Shown: positions 45,391 through 55,990 of the stretch, piece after piece
Position numbering within the stretch: the first letter of the stretch is position 1
Layout of the letters: each line of letters begins with the position of its first letter
Made by a program: the position numbers and the translations under genes
Source of the DNA: Hoplostethus atlanticus
Lineage: Eukaryota > Chordata > Actinopteri > Trachichthyiformes > Trachichthyidae
DNA length: 64,000 bases
Assembly (NCBI GenBank): GCA_034670405.1
Contig: JAXDDX010000052.1
Span: 1,674,001-1,738,000, forward strand
Direction of reading: 5' to 3'
Notes under the pieces: generated by a model
Seen by the model: only the letters and a program-made list of their open reading frames with translations
Database searches by the model: none
Told to the model about the DNA's origin: nothing

Positions 45391-46480
45391 GTGGTGCGCT
45401 CACATGTAAGAAATCAATAAAAAACGGCCTCCTCCTTTTGGTTACCGCCAATCTAGTGTCTAGCCTCTTAATTTCCCATCTCTTAATTCCCTGCTAATTG
45501 GTAGTAATTGTTGCAGATGTTTTTACATGTACTGCTTGAATAAATCCACGGTATCCGCCTCTTCAGCCTGTTTAGCGCATTTCATTTAGGGGAGACCGTC
45601 CTTGAACATATGCCACATGGGAATTTGGAGTACTGGGGAAAACGGGAAATTGGGAGCAAAACCGCACCTGAGTTGCGGTGGGGGGTGGGGGGTGGCGACC
45701 GTGTTGTTATGGGAGCCAGGAGTGTCCCCCCTTCTTCAGCTGGCCTCTGAATTGGATTTACTCTGAGGCATCCTTGTAGATATTTGGATGGGCTACAAAT
45801 CTGGCAGCCGCCGCAGATGAGTCTTGACAGAGCCACCTGGTGCACCTTAGAAACGCCGTCAGTGTTTCCACCTACGGTCCCGCGTTGCATTTCGGAGCGG
45901 CGTATGGATTAGCCCGGTTTGAAACGGGACAGATGGAGGTGATTGGATGGGGTTTCTTTGTAAATCAAGTGCATGTCTCTTGCCTTGTGTGTTATTTTGA
46001 GTGTGTGTGTGTGTGTGTGTGAGAGTTCCGGGGGTTTGCGTGACTGTTCACATTCAATACTGTACATCTGTCAGTCAATGGCGGGGGTGGGCGGGGCTCT
46101 CAACAAGAGGGGAGGTGCGAGTGCGTGAGAACCACCCCCCTCTCACTAGCGGGGAATGGACAGCAGTCGAGGTAGAGTCATCAATAGTCACTGGCTATTG
46201 ATCGGCTGCCTATTGATTAGAATGGGTCGTGCGCGTGGGTGCATGTATGTGTTTGGGTGGTGGTGGTGGCGGGGGTCATAAGGGATGTCCTCAGAGCCCC
46301 GGCTGTCCCAGTCATTGTTTATTTAGGGTCACAGGCAAATCCAGTTGTCGGTGGGCGGGCCTATTGTGGGAACAAGCGGCTGATGTCAATACTTTTGACC
46401 TTTGCTAGCTGTCAGTCAGAGTTAAGCCTCTGGTCCGGGCAGAGTGGCAGCAAAGCCTGCGACTTAAATACAGCATACTA
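45391..46480. other. Non-coding block with a (GT)n tract
   Basis: Sequence with balanced base composition and little repeat (45540-45990), then (GT)10 at 46001-46021 and G-rich unique sequence. Candidate conserved non-coding sequence, inferred only from composition. Confidence 0.3.
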
Positions 46481-46489
46481 AGTAGAGTT

Positions 46490-47165
46490 AAACCGATTTT
46501 GGGTTATTGCAGGCCAATATTTTGTGTTGGTATTCAATATATTTAAGTTTGATCTTTTTAATGCCAAAAAAATCGCAAGTATTCAGTGTTTCCCCCAGAA
46601 TTGTATTCTTGTCAGGGTGGAAAAGGCTCTGAAACAGCATTTAAACCATCATGGGACACTAAAACTCTATAAAAATATTGCATACATACATGTGGAATCG
46701 TATCCAAGGCCTTCCCATAGTGTAGTATTGATCATTTAATATCGGAGGTGCATAATATCGGAGGTGGATTTGTAATAAAAGGTCTGATACACTCAGTATC
46801 CAAAATATTAGGGCCACCTTCCTACTGTTGAGTTGCAGCCCATTCTGCACCATCCATGTCCTTTTAGTTTTTGCTTGTCTTCTTTTTCATGATGTCTTTT
46901 ATTGCTTATCTGTATTTGAGGTATTGTTGTATTTTGTTTTCTTTGGTTATAGAGCACTTTGTAACCTTTTAAAAAAGTTAAGTTTATGATGGTCAAGAGG
47001 ACTAAAAACCCTCTTTAACATCTCCTCTCCTTCATCTCGGTCTCCTCTTCATGACTGAGGTGGATTTGATAGGTGAAATCAATAAAGGAATTTTTGGATT
47101 CACCTGGTCAGCCTGTTTCATTCGTTTTGTCCACCGATATATCGGTCTAACCCAATCAATAAATA
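46490..47165. repeat. Cluster of degraded interspersed repeats
   Basis: Second copy of CAGTGTTTCCCCC and GGAAAAGGCTCTGAAACAGC (46580-46640), an ATATCGGAGGTG doublet (46739-46773), then a repeat with ATTAGGGCCACCTTCC and finally CACCGATATATCGGTCTAAC (about 47130-47150). Confidence 0.5.
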
Positions 47166-47399
47166 GTATCAAATTAAGTTAGTTATCTGGAGATAGGGTC
47201 TTTTAAGTATACTTGATTTTGTATTATCTTGGTTGTTGTTTGCCTTTTGGTGATCACAGACTGGAGGGTGTTTTTTTTATTTTTTTTACCACTACATGAC
47301 TGGTTGCATTGAGCGATGGATCCTTAAAGGACAGAGGAAGTTGAGGAAGTTGAGGGCTTTTGTTTTGAAATACACTTCCTGTTAAACATTTTTACAATC

Positions 47400-48187
47400 T
47401 GTCAGCAGGTGCCAAAGTTCAAGCAAAAAAGCAATTTTATCCTTGGTTTTCCCAGACATGTGCGGTATACTGTTTTAACCCCCTGCTGCCTTTGCCCTGG
47501 CTCTTTGGACCAAATAAATGCTGATTCGTTGGGTTTAAGGCTCCGGGCCCCCCGCGTAAAAGCACGGTGAAAAAACATGCCGAGGTCAAGTGTCCCACTT
47601 GTAAACTTGAGGGCTTTTGATTTTGTCGGCCCAAGCACAAGGTGTAGTATTAGAGCCGCAGCTTCCTCGAGCTCTCGGACACGTCTCTCAAGGCTGGCGA
47701 TTACAAACGCACCTTCCTGGTTCCTGTCGACCTCTCGGCGCTTCACCGATCTCTGTTTCTCTACACACACTGTACTGTATTCTCCCCCTACAGCAGTCAT
47801 GCTTCTTTTAATCCTCCAATTGTCCCGTTTGACCAGGCTAAGCGACTTGTTTTTTCTGTTGCGAAAGGTTGCGAGGGTCCACCGAAATGTGGTTTCGGAA
47901 GAAAGGGAAGCGAGGGCAAACGAACGTCCTTTGTTCAGCTTCACGCATTCTGGTTTTTTTTGGCGTTCAAGCAAGCGAGGCCCTCAATGATCCGCTCCCC
48001 CAAGACACACACACACATGTACACTGTCCCATTACAGCTGCGGGAGTGGTCCCTCTTCCTCCCTCCCCCCCTCCTCTGCCAACAGTCACTGTCACAGAGA
48101 GACGGCGGTTGCGGTGGCTTTTGAATTAAAACTATGGCTCGGGGCACTTAGTTAGCTTATTATGGAAAACATAGGCCCGTGCCACCC

Positions 48188-48190
<3 letters not shown>
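47400..48190. other. Non-coding block open on both strands
   Basis: Frames of 190 codons (minus, 47402-47974) and 137 codons (plus, 47577-47990) overlap without recognisable domains or splice context. Balanced base composition and absence of repeats fit a conserved non-coding element better than a gene. Confidence 0.3.

Positions 48191-48243
<53 letters not shown>
48191..48243. repeat. (CA)26 microsatellite
   Basis: Uninterrupted CA run, the longest in the window. Confidence 0.97.
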
Positions 48244-48246
<3 letters not shown>

Positions 48247-48819
48247 CCTGTCTTTTGATAACGCTTGTACCCTTGTCAACAAGCACACATTTTAATTAGT
48301 GTTGATTGTTGTTAGCGTGTTCAATAGTTATTAATTAGACCGGGGAGGGGCCCCGGTCTTGATTGCATGCCCGAAGCTGTAACGCATGCTGTCTCACACT
48401 CCGGAATAACAGAGACGCTGTGAAAATCAAAGGGGGGGGCGCGGTTCGGGGGGTTGTAACCCTTTAGATAACATCTCCTTAACTAAGAAAATATAATTAT
48501 ACAGTAAAAAAGGTGCTAAGTGCGAGTAGTTACTAGTATGGATTATTAGTCATTTACTGACCTCTCCTGGTATAAAATAAACTTTCTTTGGCGAAGAGAC
48601 ACTTAAAAGTGAAGTACATGCATAATCGCTGCAGCGTCATTACAGCCGGGCCCCCGGAAGGCGTCCCACATATACTCAACACCCCGGAGGGAGAATGGTA
48701 ACATAAGAATCGGAATTCGGTGGCCCTGTGTTGGAGAGGACGTGACTGTCTTGTGTGAAATCAGGCTCATGTCAGTATCTTATCTTAATCGCGTTTTTTT
48801 TTAGAATTATGACTGCGCT

Positions 48820-48995
48820 ATCATTCATTCATCTAGGTACACTTATTCCTATGCAGGGTCACGGGTGAGGGGGTTGGAGCCTATAGTGCATTGGGTGGAA
48901 GGCAGGAAAACACCCTGGGCAGGTCGCCAGCCCAACATATAGACTCACTCACACTCACATGGGCAATTTAGACCAATCCACCTGCATGTCTTTGG
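48820..48995 (+). repeat. Interspersed repeat, LINE 3'-end type
   Basis: GCAGGGTCACGGGTGAGGGG, CACCCTGGGCAGGTCGCCAG and CACCTGCATGTCTTTGGAC occur in the order of a very common vertebrate/teleost repeat. Confidence 0.6.
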
Positions 48996-50439
48996 ACACG
49001 TTGAGAACACGCAAACTGACTGCTAACATTCGCTAACGTTATCGATCATGGATGTTCATTCGTTCAGTCCAGTTATTTGGACCTCCTTGGGTAATTTGGC
49101 CTCCAGCTCTGCTCATCTCTTAACTAGGTATACTACCAGTTGAGGTTGCCTCTGCCTCCACCTGCTTTGCTGTCTTCTGGGTGGTGTCTCCTTGTAGATT
49201 TCCTTGCATATGGCTCACCTCCACACATCACAATACCGACATACAACACCCCTGCGGTCACAAAGTCTGCGTTCCCATAAAATGCTATTAAACCAGCCAC
49301 ACCACACTCACATAATTCTGCTCATCCCAAGCATAATGGAGTCTGCGTTGACAATACCACCACCAATACTAGCTGGCCATCAGATTAAAGTTCTTTTTCC
49401 TTCTCATCCTCGGGCATTGGCCGTTGATATATCATTCAGCACAGTAGTTAGCTTGAACCCACAACCTCAGCGTCCACGAAGAGCCGCTGATCCCACTGAG
49501 CTGTTAATCTGACTTTGTTAAGCTTTATGTTTCAGATCTTCTGCATCGTCATGAAGCGATCAGATGTATCTAGTTGCAAACAGAATGGCACAAATTACAA
49601 GGAGTGCTTCAAACGCTACAACCTCAGCAAAAACAGGTTGTATCTGATCCCACTGAGCCGCTGTCATTGTTAGCATTCTACTACTTCTTTTTTTCTGCTT
49701 TGAAAGGATCTGTACCTCAGAGACCATAAGTCCCAGAGCAACCACATTTGGTGGATACTCATCCAGTTTTGACCAGTATGATGTGGAATCAATTTACTGG
49801 TTTTCATTTCTTAGAATCTCCATGAAATATTTGGACTTCCTGTATAAGTTTTGAAAATCCTGTTGTTTTGACCATGACAACAAATTATATTGATTTTGAA
49901 GACATGACTCCTAAACGTTGTTGCTAGAGCGACCAAACTTCACATACATGTTTGGGACGGGCACTGAAGTGTGTCAGACCACATTCTGTCGTGCTCCACA
50001 GTGACACCGTCAGGCCAATAACAGTTTTCTTTTTTTACTCCTGCAAAGTTGACTCAATCGCCACTAAATTGTACACACAGCATATTTCAACCGCCTACAT
50101 CATGGCTATTCCAGAGAATTTTGATATGTGTCACCGTTTTGACAAGATGCACAAAATTCCAAAGTATGCCAGATCACATTTGGTCGTGCTCTTTAATGTT
50201 GCTGTGAGGACAAATTGGCACTTTAGCAAATTGTGATATCTCAGGGCATTGTACGTGTGTTTGGCCCATGGGCTTGGACTTCGCTAATGGGAGGGTTGTG
50301 GCTATATTTAAGTATTCCATCTGTACTGTGAGAATGTCATCAGCAGCTAGCTTATTATGAAATAGAATGTCAAGCACTACTAAGAACAGTTGAACCAATG
50401 GCCTTAACAGTACTACTCAAATACAAAAATTTGAAGAGC
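48996..50439. other. Intergenic, degenerate repeats, no gene recognised
   Basis: About 49080-49130 repeats a segment found near 3259-3310. About 49900-50240 contains two diverged copies of a GACCACATTCTGTCGTGCTC / GATCACATTTGGTCGTGCTC unit, about 190 bp apart. Confidence 0.45.
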
Positions 50440-50690
50440 ATCCCAACCCTCCCGATTGAGAAATTCGGAATTTAATTTGACAAGAAGTGATGAATTGTAA
50501 CTTAAGACCGAAATTCAAAACTGTCTTCTTAGCAGCAGCACCAACGTTAGAGCTTTTCCTACATCGCCTCTTTGGTTTCCTTTGGTATAAAGCATCACAA
50601 ACCGGCCGGGTCGGTAGTACATGAGCGTGTTGTGTGCAGTTCACTGATGTCACCTTGCAGGTTTTCTGTGAAGTGAAGTTCAGATTTTTC
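50440..50690 (-). repeat. Interspersed repeat family, copy b (inverted relative of 38950-39200)
   Basis: GTGTGCAGTTCACTGATGTC matches the reverse complement of the corresponding part of the copy at 38950-39200. Confidence 0.5.
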
Positions 50691-50736
50691 AGACTTGCTG
50701 CCGATGTGTAAAGGTGCTCTTTAGTATCCCCTATGG

Positions 50737-50819
50737 CAGGGGTTCTTAACCTTTTTGCAAGTAGCACCCTTACTGCAACCCCCGTGTGACTCCCTCGACC
50801 CCCAGGTTAAGAACCCCTG
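50737..50819. mobile_element. 83-bp hAT-type MITE with perfect 8-bp target duplication
   Basis: The ends CAGGGGTTCTTAACCT and AGGTTAAGAACCCCTG are exact inverted repeats. The flanks CCCTATGG (50729-50736 and 50820-50827) form a perfect 8-bp duplication, diagnostic of hAT insertion. Confidence 0.93.
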
Positions 50820-50827
50820 CCCTATGG

Positions 50828-53800
50828 GATTAATAACATTTAATTTAAACATTGTCGGCCATGTCTACACAGTGTCACTTGAACCTTTCTGACCATTGTT
50901 TGCTACACATCACATTTAGCCATTCATTTACATCAATTTCACAGAATTTGGCTTAATTTCGGGCTCTTGTAAGTCGGGACCCCTAAATAGTCAGGGCTCC
51001 AGTTTTCCAAAAAAAAAGCATTTAACCGCAAACATAATCTTTGGTCACTGGCTTTACAAAGAAGCAACTTAGTGCTAAGAGGCTTTCTGGAAGCTAGGCC
51101 CGTCACTGCCGCCCAGTCTATAGCCGTCCTCCAGAGCTGCACTCGTATTGACCTCCCCTCCCCTGGCGCTCTCGGCTGACACTCCATCAAGAGGCCTTCT
51201 GACAGAACGGGAGTGACGAGGACCGTCCTCCCCCTCCTCCTGCCTCTTCCTCTCCGTCCTTCTCTTGATGTGCCTTTGTTTGGTGCCTAATGACAGCTGT
51301 GATGGAACCGTCATGCTCTGTGATCACACAGGCCTGCAGTCAAGGCTTCTGCTTGCTCTTCTGCAGCCACCGCTGTAGCCATTCGCCGTCTCCGTCCCCC
51401 ATCCTCTAAGCTCCGCGGGGTCGAACAAAGCCTCCGCATTCTCACCTTATCACCCCAAATCTGAGGTGGCACTGCATCAAATCTCATTTCGGGGAGATAG
51501 AGGGAGGGGGCTGGTTTGTTTTGTAAATATGCATTTATGTGTATATGTGTTTATGTATATGTCGCCATAAGCTACAGACGGGGGAGACCCAGCGGCTAAA
51601 AATATCATTTTCCCTGGCCCAGGAATTGTCTTGGAGGGTTCATTGGAAACTTGTGCAGCTGGGTGTGCGTTTCCTGCTGTTCGCCTGAACACATACCCCC
51701 CATTCGGAGACGGTGAGCAGCTCTGCCTATTAAAATGTAAATTCCCCTCTCGGTGCAGTGGCGGCAGCAGCGGCGGCAGTGGCAAGCCCAGTCTGGGATG
51801 CAGTGGGGGGAAGGAGGGAGGGAGGAAGGGGGGAGGGCTGTGGGGGTGAGAGGTGTGTACGCTATAGGCAGGATGTGTATTTTAGCACTGCCTCCCAGAT
51901 AGGCGGCGTGTGGCTGTATAATCTCGTCCACTGGCTCTTCTGGTCCGTCTGGTGATTTCAAAAGCCTAGACTGAAAACAAAAAGAGCCATTGCCCTTGCT
52001 TTGGGATGAGGAGTTCAGTAGAGTTCCACATCTAAAATCTCACTGTAATAGACTTGAATTTAATGACTTTATGGAGTTGCTTTACCCACGTTTTCTTTTT
52101 CTTTTTTTTAATTATTCTTTCTTATTCTGCTTTCTGTTTGAATGATTTCACTTGTTGTGTTATCTGTTTTAAAATGTGTCTATTGCAAAAACCGTGATGT
52201 GAAGTTCATCATTTGATATTTCTAAACGGGTGCAGTCTTTACAAATGTTCTTATTTGCCAATTTCATTGTTAGTCTTTACAAGAATAACATTTTATATAT
52301 ATATTTTTTTAAATTGTATTTTCTTTAATGTTATGCCATCAATCATTTTGTGAGAGTCTTGCAGGGTTCCAATTTGATTTGGATCTTGAACATGACAAAA
52401 TGAAATCCTAACCCGGTAACAATAGACATTTAAATTAACAAAAAAAGTCTAAACTAATTGCTCATCTGGAAATATGTATTGAGTATAAATATGCATAAAC
52501 CTGTTCACGCTTATGATGCATTCCCAACCAGACCACATTCTGCACTTTTGCTCAAAACGGCTTCAAACCCTGCAAATGACCCAAACTCTAAGAATTGAAT
52601 TTGTACTAATCCGCATTGACAGCATCATTTAAACCACCTATAATGCACATTTTGGATTTTGACAGGGCCTCAGCTGAGTTCCTCGCATGTAACACTAGAT
52701 GGAGCTGTGATCATACTGTAGGGAGGCCCAGACACCATATGAAACGGTACACTAGCTGCCTCCTTGTCCCCAACACATTGAGCAGAAATTTCATATAAGG
52801 TAATGGTTGGGGTCCTCCAACTATTGGGTTATGCATAATGATTTTTCACTGTGTGTATTTTACTTTTCACACGCACTGTGTAATGGAAATAATAAAAAAA
52901 ACAAAACAGCCCTGTGTTTGTGATGACACATCTTCATATTGGGTGATTCATAATAACTGAGACATATCAGTAGGCCTGTTTCCTATCATGGCGGATGAGT
53001 TGTGGCTCATTATTTGATTTCTTTATCCATTGTCGCTGCATGCATGCATTAGTGTGCACGCTTGTGCATGTGTGAAGAGAAATTAACTCTTTATTTTCTC
53101 GAAATACAGTTATAATCCAGCTCGGTTTCACTGTGGTAGTTAGCCTGGAGGTAACCATGTAGTTGCAGACATTGATCAGCGGTCCCACAACAACACCAAC
53201 TCTGCAGCTGCCTGTTCTCTAGAGCATCTGTATTTGAACCGAACGTCTGTCGGCGACTCGGAATCAGGGCCCCGGAGGACTGGGACACCAAATCTTAGTC
53301 TTGTTATTCACGGCAAGAGAAGAAGACTGTGGCGGAATTCACTTGGCATGCTCCGATGGTGTCCGTTGTATGACAATAAGATGTAGCAGTTACAGGCTGA
53401 TTTATGTGTGGCCAAATGACGGTGTAATGTCTGCCGCTCTCTGAGTGCATCTGAGTGCCAGTGTCCTTTCTCTGCCTTTGGAGGCTATCAGAAATTAGCA
53501 TTTTTTGTTAATTACCCAACCTTACAGCGTTTTTTTTGTCCTTGCATTGTCACAAGCTAGTAATGTTACAAGTGTAACACCCAGAGTAGATTTTTGCAGA
53601 ATATTTATTTTCAATAATTTGCCTCAGAATATTTATCATCTCTTACTTTGAGTTGATTTTTTTTATTTCATATATGTGAAGAAATAATTGAAAAATATAC
53701 AGAAAAACACAATGTTAGAAAAAAACAGTGACATTGTGCTTGCACGTCCGCACTGGCTCTGAGAGACTTTGCCTTCAGTATTTGACCATGTATTGAATCA

Positions 53801-54289
53801 CAAGTTTGTTTAAAGTCTCCATAATGGAGTAAGATCTGTGGAGGCAATTGCTTTCTCAATACTGATTAGCTTACACTGTGCTAGGCCTTATAAAAGCGCT
53901 GCTTGGGATACAAGACCTGACAAATGTAACGAGCGAGTTTGTTTCTGTCGGAGAAGGCATCGCGAACCTTTCACGATCGGCCTCTCGTGTTGTCTGTGCT
54001 TACCGTTGTGCTTTTGATGCACTGTACGATCTACACGATATTGAATAAGCTGACAAGTACGTCCTAAAGCCCCTGAGCTCCTTAGCTGTATCGCATAGGT
54101 AAAATCTTGAAATAGCTATAGGCTAACAAACTGTCAAATGTATTTATAGTCAGCTCCAGCTCACTATGATGGTGAAAGATAATAACTAGTAAATCAATAA
54201 CGGGTATTGTATTTTGTATAGTCTGTAGTTGTGTGTTATTTCTTTTATTTATATTACTTTTGATGAAAGTAGTAGTACACAAAAACCCA
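50828..54289. other. Repeat-poor non-coding region
   Basis: I find no gene or element ends. The part about 51050-52010 has balanced base composition, few simple repeats and many short overlapping open frames, as conserved non-coding blocks often do. The remainder is AT-rich. Confidence 0.35.
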
Positions 54290-54840
54290 GGGCTGTAGTT
54301 CTTGAGTGCAGTTTCGGCCTTGAGTCTAGTCTCCAGGCCTCTTTTTTGATGACTTGGACTATTGGATGGTGACTTGACTTTTTCCTGCCTATTTATATAG
54401 ATAGAAAATGGATCATTTTATTGATGTAGAACTCTGTATATTTAATGGTCCCTAAACTTCTATGCATTGATGAGTTTGATGTTAAAGGGTGTAGCACAGA
54501 GCTACTGCAGGTAGCTCTACATTGCTGTTACGCCATAAGAAACTCCATCTATCCATTTTCTAGCTGCTTATCCAGGTCAGGAGTCGCTGTGGCAACAGGG
54601 CAAGCAGAGCAAGAACCTCCTTAGTCATTATTTTTGCATTTGGAAAGACGTACACTGTTTATTGACTATTTTGTTCTTGGCCTTGAAGAGGACTCGATTT
54701 GCTCTGGTCTTGGTCTTGACTTTGGGCCTGGTCTCGACTCGAAGTCTACGCAGACCTGGTCTTGCAGTGGATTTGGACTTGACGAAGGTGGTCTTAACTA
54801 CTTCACCGCACATAGCCCTCCACTCTTTCTGTAACTGGAC
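54290..54840. repeat. GGTCTTGACTT-type degenerate repeat
   Basis: Words such as GACTTGGACT, GGTCTTGGTCTTGACTTTGG and CTGGTCTCGACTCGAAGTC recur. This is a common fish interspersed/minisatellite family. A short LINE-3'-end-type fragment (CCATTTTCTAGCTGCTTATCC) sits at about 54555. Confidence 0.6.
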
Positions 54841-55704
54841 TTTGAAGAACTCTTCACCTGCGGTAAGTTGTCGCCCAATTCAGTCCACAAAATTGTCTAC
54901 TTACTCCTCAAACTGAAATGGTTTATTTCCTTTCAGGGAGAAGTAAGAGTTCAAAATTGTTCATCTGTCTTTTGAGTGAAAAATAATTCCAGGTCCAAAC
55001 CAATTGTGGAGCCTGTTGTAATTTAAGAGACCACTCTAAATATCTTTTAAGTAATGAGATGTAATTTCCGCGGCTGTTGTTAGACCCTATCGCACAAAGG
55101 CTTCCATTCTGTCTGAAATGGTACATTCAGGCACAAAGCAAAAAAAGAAAGAAAGAAAAAAGAAGTCTGAATGACTCGAAGGCCTTTTGAACCCCAAGTC
55201 AAATATCATTGTGTGAACTCCTCTCCTGAGTGGTAGTCACCAAATACTGCTGTTAGTACTGATTGAAAATCCATGAGGACCCTCGTGAAGGCAGCATAGT
55301 GCCCTTGAAAAACGATACGAAAAAATGTCCCCGTCCCTCCCTGTCAAAATGTTGTGTCTGAGGTCCACGGCGCCCAGACTCCCAGCTCAATTATTTCACA
55401 TGACAAAAGAGGAGCTAGAAGGTGCTCATAGATAATTTCACTTTATTTGGAATGAATTGGACCAAGGCTGTGACAGCAGACTTTCAGAGGCCATCAAAGC
55501 TGTTTTGGTGGTATCGGTTTTGACCCCCTTACTCATTTGTTTGGGTTCTGTTGATGCCCTAAGGTTTGTTTGTAGGGTCATGTTGTCTCGTGGGTTAATT
55601 TGTGTTCCATGACCAACCACCATAAAAGTTGTAATCTGCAAAATTCTTGGTTTTTGTCTCTATCGAAGTAGTCATTGCTGTGTTTTTTTGTCTCCATCTT
55701 TAGT
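54841..55704. other. Intergenic, nothing recognised
   Basis: No coding similarity, element ends or strong tandem repeats seen. Confidence 0.4.
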
Positions 55705-55990
55705 GTGGTGTTTCTGCACTGCTCTTCCCAGACATCACTTGTCAATCAAACAGTGTGGCCAGTACTGTGACGTTCAGCCATGGTGGCTATCATTGCTCAT
55801 GCTAACTACCCAGTTCTTCTTCCAAACAAACCAGAAACATAAAAAGCATCACTTCCTGTGCATCAGAGAGTTTTTCCCAGGAAAGACCTACCTGACACTG
55901 GGTGTTTAGAAGCTTTCATGAACTGGCCAGAGGTTGATCACTATTGTGTCAAATCAGTGATAGAGATTAGCAAAACAGATTTATACTTGT
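55705..55990 (+). repeat. Unclassified interspersed repeat, copy c
   Basis: Same orientation as the copy at 17432-17695. Shares GCACTGCTCTTCCCAGA, CCATGGTGGCTATCATTGCT and ACCTACCTGACACTGGGTGT, followed by CATGAACTGGCCAGAGGTTG as in the longer copy at 39975-40390. Confidence 0.75.

Noticed and set aside
48338-48358. GC-rich palindrome GACCGGGG...CCCCGGTC as a functional element
   Set aside because: Only 8 bp of stem in a GC-rich context. Not distinguishable from chance without conservation data.
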